From Sparassis latifolia (lineage: Eukaryota > Basidiomycota > Agaricomycetes > Polyporales > Sparassidaceae): a DNA stretch of 64,000 nt. The notes below the pieces were generated by a model. It was not told where the DNA came from. It searched no databases and saw only the letters and a program-made list of their open reading frames with translations. This document shows, in pieces, positions 55,843 through 64,000 of the stretch. Position numbers and translations under genes: made by a program. The DNA lies in the NCBI GenBank assembly GCA_018466975.1, contig CM031562.1, positions 4,154,001-4,218,000 of the forward strand, written 5' to 3'. Positions within the stretch are counted from its first letter, which is position 1. Every line of letters begins with the position of its first letter.

Positions 55843-56905
55843 ATGCCCTCGCCACATAAGGATCTCCCGCCCGCCGTGCAGCACATGCTCACGCACGTCC
55901 TGAAGGAGCTCGCCGCCCACCGCGCCCGTTTCGCCTCCGCACGCGCCATTCCCCCGCTCCTGGTTGGCGTACAGGGTCCCCAGGGCAGCGGGAAGACATT
56001 CCTCACTTCCCGTCTGCGCCATGAGCTCTCCTCCCCACCGCACGCGCTCGCCGTCGCCGTCCTCTCCATCGACGACCTCTACCTGCCCCACGCCGGCCTC
56101 GCCGCTCTCGCCTCGGCGCACCCGCAGAACGGGCTGCTGCGCGGGCGCGGACAGCCGGGGACGCACGACGTGCCACTGGGTGCGGAGATCCTCGAGAGCC
56201 TGCGGCGCATCAACGATGGCGGCGGCGCGGTGAACATCCCGCGCTTCGACAAGAGCCTCTTCGGGGGCGAGGGCGACCGTGCAGGTTCGACGCTCGTCTC
56301 CCCACCTATTGACGTTGTCGTTCTCGAGGGCTGGTGTGTGGGATTTTACCCCATATCGGCAGAGGAGATCGATCGGCGGTGGGCGCTGCCTGTGCAGGGT
56401 CTGGGCGACGACTTCTTCGTGCGCCGCGGGTTCCGCAAGGAGGACGTGGTGGATGTGAATGAGAGGCTCAAGGAGTATGTCGCGTGGTGGGAATGCCTCC
56501 ATGTATTCATCCAGGTGAGCCGGTCGTGCTGGCCGACGGCGCACCAGCGAGGTTTCTAACGTCACCGCTAGATCAACCCCGCGGACGCGCATCCGTACGA
56601 GTTCATCTACAGGTGGCGACTGCAGCAGGAACACCATATGAAGTCGCTCAATGGCGGGAAAGGCATGACGGATCAACAAGTTGAGAGGTGAGCGCTTTCA
56701 CTGACACTTCCGAGGCAGCGCGATCGTCTGAGCGTCTGGCAGTTTCGTAGATCGCTATATACCTGGCTACGTCTTTTTCGGCGAAGGTGTGCTGAACGGC
56801 ACCGTCGATGCGAATGGACAGCAGAAGCTCCCTCCCTGGATCGGACACGGTCTGAAAGTACAGATCGGCGAGAACAGGGAAGTCGTCGATGTCACTCAAT
56901 TCTGA
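55843..56905 (+). CDS. P-loop kinase, D-glycerate 3-kinase/TDA10-like
   Basis: Three exons (55843-56514, 56572-56687, 56743-56905) give 316 residues, typical of the family. Walker A is VGVQGPQGSGKTFLT at about residues 44-58. Next come VLSIDDLYLP, RGRGQPGTHDV and PRFDKSLFGGEGDR, and VVLEGWCVGF as the Walker-B-like strand. The C-terminus has FIYRWRLQQEHHMK, GMTDQQVERFVDRYIPGYVFF. Relatives phosphorylate glycerate in photorespiration in plants; yeast Tda10 is an ATP-binding protein of unclear role. The start was taken as the ATG (MPSPHKDLPP) directly in frame with the conserved core. GC content is noticeably higher than in the repeat block just upstream. Confidence 0.9.
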
Positions 56906-57576
56906 TGTGAGCAACATATCCTCGATACATCGTGGCGCAGTGCTGACAATCGTCGTTAGCTTGTACCCTAGACTCATGTAGCACCAGAGGTTCCGGACAA
57001 AATGATACCGATCTGCTAATATTTCCGACTTAGAAGGCACCATGACGTCAAGAGTCAGCACAACATATACGAGTGCTAAGCGAGTTGCTGCCCTGCACCC
57101 GCACCTCTTTTGCCCCGATTCTCGTTTGTTCATGCAGTAATGAGAGTCGCTCAACGATTTCTCGCAGTCAGGTTTCAGCGTTTACTTCAGATATGATCGC
57201 CACGCGATCGAATCATAGAACAGTGAAACCAGGATCTATCGAAACAACATGGGTGGAGTTCCCATCGAACTGCACAAGACAACAATATTAAATGGCCGAA
57301 TACTATATTCCCAGAGTAAACATGCAAGGACGAGAGTCCTGGGATGATCATGAGTGTCGTAATCGTCGTAAGTCATAACTAGCCGCATAATTGGGCATCA
57401 GAGACATCAGCCGAAAGATTCAATGCTCGAATTGGATACTTACAGATCGTTATTCAATTGTCCTGTGAAGGCGGTTTTGCAAAAAGCGCCATGAATAAAT
57501 ATGGGAGGCTTTTAACGCTGAATTTGAGTCGCCCCGACAAATAATTCGCTTGCGACGTCCACTCACTTGAACTCCC
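56906..57576. other. spacer between convergent genes
   Basis: About 670 bp between the kinase stop and the SUR7/PalI gene stop. No gene is recognised on either strand. Confidence 0.5.
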
Positions 57577-58332
57577 TCAGTACCGGTCAACTTCCCGGTC
57601 GTCGTCAGACTCTTCCGACTCCTTGTATTGCATGCCAACACCGCAGCACTCGCACACGACGACGCTCAGCAGGATCATCCCAACCCACAGCACTACGAGC
57701 GCCGCAAGGACCATCCACACGGCAGGCCCCCAATTGACGTAGTACGAATACTGCGTGAGCGCGGGGATCTTGATGCGCGCGATGAGCACCAGCGCGAGGT
57801 CGGCGGCGAAGACCGCGGTGGCAAGGACGATGGTGAAGATGGAGACGACGAGAGACGTGATGCAGAGCGCGTGCGACTCGAGGAAGAGCGAGGTGAACAT
57901 GACGACGGACGCGAGGCCCGCGCAGACGGGGTGGAGCACGAGGAGGACCGTGAGGCCCTCGATGACGCCCTCCACCAGGCTGGGGTACCCGGTGAGGTTC
58001 AGGATCTCGGTGGGCACGGTGTAGCCCAGCTTCGGACCGTAGCAGACCTCGAAGCCCTCGAGGACGCTGCTCGCGCACAGGCCCCACACCCCGAACATCA
58101 GATCGGTGGCGACGGAGCTGGCGGGCACGCCCGGGGCGGTGTCTAACTTGAGGGAGAAGAGGTAGATGGTCTTGATGATAGGGAGAGAAAGAGCGACTAG
58201 GAAGAAGAGGAGGAAGGAGATGAAAAACAGAACGCAGGTCGCTATGGAAATCCCGAGATGGCGGGCGAGGGGGCGAGGGGCCTGCTGCAGCCGCTGCTTG
58301 AGCGCGAGCATCATCGGGGAGGTCGGGGACAT
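57577..58332 (-). CDS. SUR7/PalI-family four-segment membrane protein
   Basis: A single exon of 251 residues. The first hydrophobic segment is IATCVLFFISFLLFFLVALSL. An extracellular loop contains FGVWGLC and a C-Y-G-P-K-L-G-Y element, followed by three more membrane segments (about residues 125-150, 160-185 and 205-230). The tail is acidic with SEESDDDREVDRY. The W-G-L-C and C-Y-G-P cysteines match the conserved loop of the SUR7/PalI family, which includes eisosome proteins and the pH-sensing protein Rim9/PalI. I cannot tell which subgroup it is. The start was chosen as the Met at the head of a basic stretch just before the first segment; longer antisense-like frames in the same GC-rich DNA were rejected. 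Confidence 0.85.
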   Translation of the reverse strand: MSPTSPMMLALKQRLQQAPRPLARHLGISIATCVLFFISFLLFFLVALSLPIIKTIYLFSLKLDTAPGVPASSVATDLMFGVWGLCASSVLEGFEVCYGPKLGYTVPTEILNLTGYPSLVEGVIEGLTVLLVLHPVCAGLASVVMFTSLFLESHALCITSLVVSIFTIVLATAVFAADLALVLIARIKIPALTQYSYYVNWGPAVWMVLAALVVLWVGMILLSVVVCECCGVGMQYKESEESDDDREVDRY

Positions 58333-58953
58333 GTTCCTCAGAGACGGGGGCGACGAGTGCAGCTGGGGGGACTTGCAGCGAGGGGAAACGGTGAAGGGCT
58401 CTTCCCCTCAGCTCGCTGGCCTGACACGCCACTTCTGGCGGAGAAGCGTCCGAGCTTCGATCCATTCGTCGGATACTTTTGGGACCCACGAGGTCACTAT
58501 ATACGTCTATCCATCAGAGAGATACATATATCAGAGGGTGATTTCGAATCGGAACATGCAACAGATTTGATTGAAGTTACAGCGGAAACATCCTCTTCGT
58601 CCCCGAGGGCCCGACCGTTCCCCACTGCGAGGATTTCGCGATACCGGGGCGCTGGCGACTGGCAACGTGCGCACCTGCTAGTCAGTGTGATCGATATCCG
58701 ACGGCGATATAAACTGCTGAAAATCCTGCCTTGCCTTGCAATCCGTTGCATCTCCAAACGTTTCGCCATTAATGTGCTCTGTGTCGACGAACTAGTCACG
58801 GTAAACACTTGTCGAAAGAGGCTTCCGTCCAGCACCGCGCTTTGATCAAACCCGGCGCGCAATGACGCTCATGTCATCCCGCCTTACTCCTCCGGTGGCA
58901 CCTTCCGCCCTTCCAATATTTGCTTGAACACCGCATGGAAGACGCTGCAAACC
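58333..58953. promoter_or_regulatory. divergent upstream region of SUR7/PalI and hydrolase genes
   Basis: About 620 bp with no coherent coding exon. It may hold a 5' exon of the hydrolase gene, since the called hydrolase start is only the first in-frame ATG. Confidence 0.4.
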
Positions 58954-61900
58954 ATGCCTCTGAACTCGCTCACTCGCCAGGCAGGCATCAGAATCGGGCC
59001 ATTGCTCCTCGAAACCCTCGTCAAGCACTACCTCGAGCGGATCGTGAAGGAACACGGAGACCATATCACCCAGTTGCGGCAGGACGAGCTGTTGTATGAT
59101 GAGGCGTTCAATATCATCAAGGTGCGTGTCGACGTCGCGTTTGTCACCTGTCTCCGTTTCTAACTCGGTTGCAGACGTTCATGGAAGCTGCTACCAAGTG
59201 CGTGATTCTCCCCGGCGTCGGGATATTTTACTGAGTGCCGCCCAGGCATACGATAGAAGAACTGCAAGAGTTTTCCAACACCTACGTCCCCTCTTCACCA
59301 TGGTCACACGTCGTCCGACTGCGAGTGCCCATGTCCTGCTGCGACGACGCGGCTACATTCCTCATACAGGCGCTGGGCGGGGAAGAGACAACGAAGCGCA
59401 TCGTCGGCGGCACCAAGTGGTGGCAGGTCCGCGGCATCAAGGGGTAGGTGCCCCGTCGCGTCCGTCTTCTTCCCCCGCTACGAACTCACGATCACAGTAT
59501 TGACGCCGAATGGATCACCGCGAAGAAGGACTACCAGGAGGCAAAGCGGCGGGACGAGGCGCACCGGAAGGGAAATTCCGAGCGCGCACGCGGCGAGGAC
59601 TCTGTGGAAGGCCAAGATGGACCGGCAGTGTATGGGCCGGAGATGGACGCGATGCGATGTATCCTGTTTGCGCACGGAGGTGGGGGATCAATCCTCGTGT
59701 TCTCGTTCAGAGTGTTCACACTTGAACAGGTGGGTACTACTTTGGCAGCATCGCCCAAGAGAGGTATGAGAAACGCTCGTGGTGCCGAACGTCCTCTGAT
59801 CGATTGAATAGATATGGCATCCAGCGGTACGCGCGTAAGATCAATGGACGCGTTTTCAGTATGCGAGCTTCCTTGGTTCTTATGGCGCTACGACTGATGT
59901 TTGAGCAGCGATTAATTATCGGCTGTCGCCACAGTACCCGTTCCCCTGCGCGATCCATGACCTCCTCGCGGCATGTATGTACTTTTCTTGTACTTATCTG
60001 CACAGTCGTTCACAGCAGTAGATCTCTTTCTAATTCGACCGCCTGAGGACGCACCGCACCGTCCGGTTGATCCAGCGCATATCGTGGTTGCGGGAGATTC
60101 AGCCGGCGGGGGTCTGTGCATTGCGCTGCTGCAAATACTGCGCGACACGGGGCTTCCCATGCCCGCCGGTGGCGTGCTGATCTCGCCCTGGTGCGACCTG
60201 ACGCACTCGTTCCCTAGCATCCACATCAACACGGCGACGGTACGTTGGAGTAAGTACGCCATAAATCGCGCGCACGACTCACCGTCGGTTTGCAGGACGT
60301 GATCCCGCAATATGGCCTGTCGTTCCACAAGCCGAGCACACTCTGGCCGTCGCCCCCGGAGGAATACTCCGCCGAGATGGAGTCCATGCGCAGTCGCATA
60401 CTACATGCGCTCCGTAGGGGCTACAGCCGCGATGCCGCGCCACCTGCAGTAGATGAGGGCGGGCACACGCCCTGCCGGAACCACGAGTTCGCCGTGGGAC
60501 AAACGGGCCAGACGTTGCACCTCGGGTCGACGGCGTCGCTCCCGACACCCGGCGCGGCGCAGCGGGGCCAGACGATCTCGTTGCGCACTACAGACGGGCA
60601 GGTTCTCACTGTCCATGACCAGGTGCACATGTACACCACCAACGATCTACTGGTTCACCCACTGGTCAGCCCGGCGCTGTCGTATCTGGGCGGGCTGCCG
60701 CCGCTACTTGTGATTGCGAGCGAGAAGGAGGTTTTGAGAGATGAGATTATTTATTCGTGAGGAGCTCTTAAACCTTTACTCTGTTTTCGACTGATCATGT
60801 GTGTCCTAGCGCCCACAAGGCCGCTTACCCGAGTAGATATCATGTCAACGAGGAAGCTCGAAAGCTATATCCTCCATTAAAGAACATAGAGCAACGGTTC
60901 GGTCCCACGAAGGTTCATTTGCAAGTATATGATGGTGAGCATCTCTGTACGTTAATGTGACTGATCCGAGTTGATGACCCGTCGGAAGATGCTGCACACA
61001 CACTCCCTGTCCTCTTTTCATTCACAACCCCCGCGAAGTACTGCTTCCGCGCAATCGCAACGTTCTGCAAATTCGTCACCGGATTGCCCCTTGTGCAGCC
61101 ATTCGCGATGGACCTCCCCTCTCCCATTGCCATCCCAAGCTCACCTGACAGCGTGTCAGAAGCAACACATTCCGGCGAGGACTTGCGCCGTCCGTCACCG
61201 CAGGTATTCCGCAGCAACTCGTCGCCGACCATGCGCTCACACAAGTTGCACGAACCACATTCACCGCAGGGGACGGAGGGTCAAGATACTAATCCGCCTT
61301 CGAGGGGATCATTGCATACATTTCGCAGAAGAATGAAGCATCCGAGCTTGTTCTTCCGCTCTCACGACGCACATGACAGTCGTAGCTCGCGCTCAGACTC
61401 AATGGAACCGACCGATACGGGCGACGTCGCTGGGCCAAGGTTCGGCGTACGATCGCCTTCGCACGAAGATGATGGTCTGCGCAGGGCGGGTGAACCCTCG
61501 GTGTATAGTAATGGATTGGTGCGTAGTACAAAAACTCTAGGTCATTCATGTGTGTTGACAATGCGCCCAACATCTAGGATACAATGATACGCGAGCGCGT
61601 CTCGACATTGGGGGTCATTCGGCCACTAGAACCGGAGGACGCGCTGACCGCGCTGCAGTACCCCGAAGAGCTTGTAGGCGTGATCTCTGAGCTGACGATG
61701 CGGCGGTACTTCGACGCTCGGGCCAAGTTCGACAAGAAGTTCGCGAAGACGACTAGGTCGATCGATAAGAAGCGGCGGCGGAATTTCAACCGGGCGAAGA
61801 ACGACACGCTGAAGAACATGACGCAGCTGCAGAACTTCTTCGCGCAGGAGGAGCACCGCGCGGCGGATGCGACGGCCAAGGGCGTCGGGGAGGGCCTGGT

Positions 61901-62258
61901 GTTGACGGGGAGCTTGCCGTGGGCGTGGGCGCTGGACCTGGACGAGAAGCCACCGCCAAGCAGCATCGTTTCGCGACGGGACACCGAGGAGGCACGGAGA
62001 CTTGCCAAGATCGCGGACCAGGCAGTTCTGTCGGAGAGCTCAATCAGTGGGAACAATCTATGGTCGCTGATCGTGGACTTCCTGACAGTCGTGCCTGACG
62101 CAGACGCGCACAAGCACAAGCACAAGGATAAACGCCACGAGGGTCAGGAGGCCGCGACGATGCAGGAGAAGCATCGGTCTAAATTTGCGTGGTTTGACTC
62201 GAAGCATAGGAAGGCTGAGGGTGCGCTGAAGGCGACGAGTTCGCGAGAGGGCGGATAG
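58954..62258 (+). CDS. hormone-sensitive-lipase-type alpha/beta hydrolase with long C-terminal extension
   Basis: Twelve exons (58954-59121, 59175-59197, 59246-59443, 59498-59679, 59730-59763, 59812-59858, 59909-59974, 60022-60239, 60296-60756, 60810-60934, 60989-61518, 61578-62258) give 910 residues, every join in phase. The oxyanion motif is FAHGGGYYFGS at about residues 186-196. The nucleophile elbow is VVAGDSAGGGL with Ser near 265. The acid is in SEKEVLRDEII near 459, and the base is DAAHTLPV near 511. This is the HSL (GDSAGG) family, so an ester bond in a lipid or sterol ester is the likely substrate. The C-terminal 390 residues are Ser/Arg-rich, then a helical basic domain (KKRRRNFNRAKNDTLKNM) with a His/Lys-rich tail. 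The catalytic domain has a long insert between Ser and Asp. The true start may lie upstream. Confidence 0.87.
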
Positions 62259-62499
62259 CTACTGTAAGCCCTGTGATCAAACAGAGGTCGTCGTCTGCCG
62301 TTGAACGTCTCACAGAGTTGTAGCTAATATTGATCACATTATGTTTTGACGTTGTCCTCTGACCCATAGTTAGTACCCGGCGTCTCGCGATATTTTGGCT
62401 CCTGAGTGGATATTCTGGCCATGCATCTGGCCAAGGCACCAGGCCCTGCGATGTCATACTTAAGCTTCATCGACGTCATTCCCCAAACAGTACCCGGGC
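62259..62499. other. short spacer upstream of the metallothionein
   Basis: Contains the 3' end of the hydrolase transcript and the metallothionein upstream region. No obvious metal-response element could be identified with confidence. Confidence 0.4.
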
Positions 62500-62508
62500 T
62501 ATATAAAT
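62500..62508 (+). promoter_or_regulatory. TATA box of the metallothionein gene
   Basis: TATATAAAT lies 76 bp before the ATG at 62576, the best TATA box in the window. A CRE-like ACGTCA occurs just upstream at 62473-62478. A strong TATA promoter fits a metal-inducible gene. Confidence 0.7.
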
Positions 62509-62575
62509 CCGGTTGTCTGCTTGCTGTCTCCCCTCAGCTTGAAGTGCACTCTCTTTCGCTCACATACGACTCGAG

Positions 62576-62876
62576 ATGGTTGACACTTGCACCTGCCAGA
62601 GCGCCTGCGGGTGAGCTCTCTTGAAGCTGCCGTCCAGGATCTATCACGAATGGACCTCTCTGCAGAGCCTGTGGCCCCGAGGGAACCGGTTGTGCATGCC
62701 CAAAGAACAAATGCAACTGCGAGAATTGCCCCAATAAGTCGCACACGAATAGCGTACGTCGATGACCAGTTGATTCGTTCCTGGTCTGTGCTGACCGCGT
62801 CCATTAGTGCCAGTGTAAGGGGACCGGCGCCGAATGCACCTGCGCCAAAGAGTCGAAGGTCTGCAGCTGCACTTAA
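62576..62876 (+). CDS. metallothionein, 63 residues, three small exons
   Basis: Exons 62576-62610, 62666-62753 and 62808-62876 join in phase with standard donors (GTGAGC, GTACGT) and acceptors. The product is 63 residues with 15 Cys, no aromatic residues and one His. It begins MVDTCTCQSACGACG and has CxC pairs throughout, including CACPKNKCNC and a second half CQCKGTGAECTC ending VCSCT. Two GTG-C/EC modules in the halves suggest a two-domain cluster protein. It should bind Cu, Zn or Cd through thiolates in the cytosol. Each exon is too short to stand out as an open frame, which is why it is easily missed. A TATA box lies at 62500-62508. Confidence 0.9.
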
Positions 62877-64000
62877 ATTTGTAGTTGTGTCAGAGGTGTC
62901 GCGTCCAATAACGAGGAAGTGTGAAATTGTATGATTACCGGTACTACTCTCTTGTAACAACATCGCTGCGGTCGCCGCCCTCCAGTGTATTGGTTGTCGG
63001 TCTGTGCACGTTTCGGCTAAGATTGATCGCGCTGTACGCATGGAATATTGTTCTTACAGAAGGTGTCGCAATGCTTCATGTCCGCCGAAGTTCTCAGGAG
63101 CATCTAAGGCCCTAAAATGCCTTTCCGATATGGAATAACGATTGAGCGGTGCTAAATTCTTACACTGGTGATCAGATCTCTTGAGACAGGAGGGCTAGAG
63201 CAGAGTATCGACGGACTCAGGAAGACTAAATGCGGCAATCTTTGTGTTAGCTTAAAACTACTGAAGACCTCAGACAAACCATATGCATATCTGGAATCTT
63301 CAATATTCCACACCTGTGCAGCTGATGGATCCAATCATTTGTATCCCTGAGGTTACTGCATCGAAAATTGAAGGAATTAGAAAACCTTACGAAAGAGCTG
63401 AGTTGCAACTGGTCGACGGATGCATTGGGTTGTTTGTCCTTGTTGAATTCTAAGGGCAATGCAATTAACGCCCGTCAACGCCTATTTAGTTCTCCACAGC
63501 TGATTGGTCTAGACAGACTAATATTCAAGTTAGACTACCGACCTTGATTCTCATTTTCCAGTTCCAGCGGGCTGGACTCATAAGAAACTCTGCGGCATAA
63601 CAGGTCAAGCCTGAGTTCAGTATTAGTACTATTAGAATAGCTTTAGCGATAAAACTAGTCCGAAAGTATTTTTATCGAGTACGACCACACGGAGGGTCAC
63701 TATACCGGCGGGTGCCAAATTTACCCTTCTCTCTTCTCCGTTGTTCTGCCAAGCCGTCCAAAATAGCTGCGATTAATTGGCGGGAGATCGAGCATAATAC
63801 TCTAGTAGTAGATTTGGGCCAGCGTGATAGCGAGACCAAGTTGCATCACCGGGTCATGATGCTGCCTGTTCGTGCACCCTGGGCTCGTTGAATGTATGCG
63901 TTTGTATCGAAAATTTAATTATTTAACCTCGCACCTACTACTTGTCAGGTTATCGGCAGTTTTCACCAAGTTTTTACTCTTGATAATTGCAGTCGGTACC
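62877..64000. other. terminal stretch without recognised gene
   Basis: About 1.1 kb with only short unrelated frames on both strands; AT content rises toward the right edge. Nothing is called. Confidence 0.5.

Noticed and set aside
55744..56679. 311-codon minus-strand frame
   Set aside because: Antisense shadow of the P-loop kinase; it lacks motifs and is Arg/Ala-rich from codon bias.
57605..58489. 294-codon minus-strand frame and 172-codon plus-strand frame over the SUR7/PalI gene
   Set aside because: GC-rich third positions open other frames. Only the 251-residue frame shows four membrane segments and family motifs.
1..64000. CRISPR arrays, operons or prokaryotic features
   Set aside because: The window is eukaryotic with spliceosomal introns throughout. 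No regularly spaced identical repeats with unique spacers were seen.

Overview
The window is nuclear DNA of a mushroom-forming basidiomycete (Agaricomycetes, plausibly a polypore). Genes are compact and split by many 48-75 bp GT-AG introns. It carries a KDZ (Kyakuja-Dileera-Zisupton) transposase relic, gene families expanded in agaricomycetes (DUF6697, F-box, and several without names), and intron-containing nuclear tRNAs. Family names come from recognising motifs by eye, with no database search. Exon boundaries were set by reading-frame continuity and splice consensus.

Layout. (1) 1-17.3 kb is a mobile-element and lineage-specific island. It holds an uncharacterised gene running off the left edge, then a divergent gene whose protein ends in an RNase H1 N-terminal-type domain. 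That gene is split at codon 25 by a 1.19-kb inverted-repeat element flanked by a perfect 8-bp direct repeat. Next come an uncharacterised gene, a pyrimidine-strand minisatellite, a KDZ transposase relic (7.07-10.63 kb), an ATGCAT-rich stretch, and a second transposase-like relic on the minus strand (12.0-16.7 kb). (2) 18.7-48.4 kb is gene-dense: NKAP-like splicing protein, ER FKBP, tRNA-Lys, GET1, malate synthase, a DUF6697 protein, peptidyl-tRNA hydrolase, an SMR-domain protein, an F-box protein, TAF12, tRNA-Val, a second DUF6697 protein, a PAQR membrane protein, a kinase-like protein and an NAD(P)-dependent reductase. (3) 49.2-55.3 kb is decayed: a broken duplicate of the reductase, a third remnant, then about 5 kb without a convincing gene. 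That stretch has four diverged copies of a ~115-bp repeat whose predicted stems change in a compensating way. (4) 55.8-62.9 kb is gene-dense again: glycerate-kinase-like P-loop protein, SUR7/PalI membrane protein, a 910-residue lipase-like hydrolase, and a 63-residue metallothionein in three tiny exons behind a TATA box. The last 1.1 kb shows nothing.

The housekeeping genes are not a pathway cluster; each serves its own process. The strongest observations are the element insertion, which can be reversed on paper to recover an open reading frame; the structured repeat family at 51-54.6 kb; the hidden metallothionein; and five in-frame premature stops in the two transposase relics, all of them TGA.
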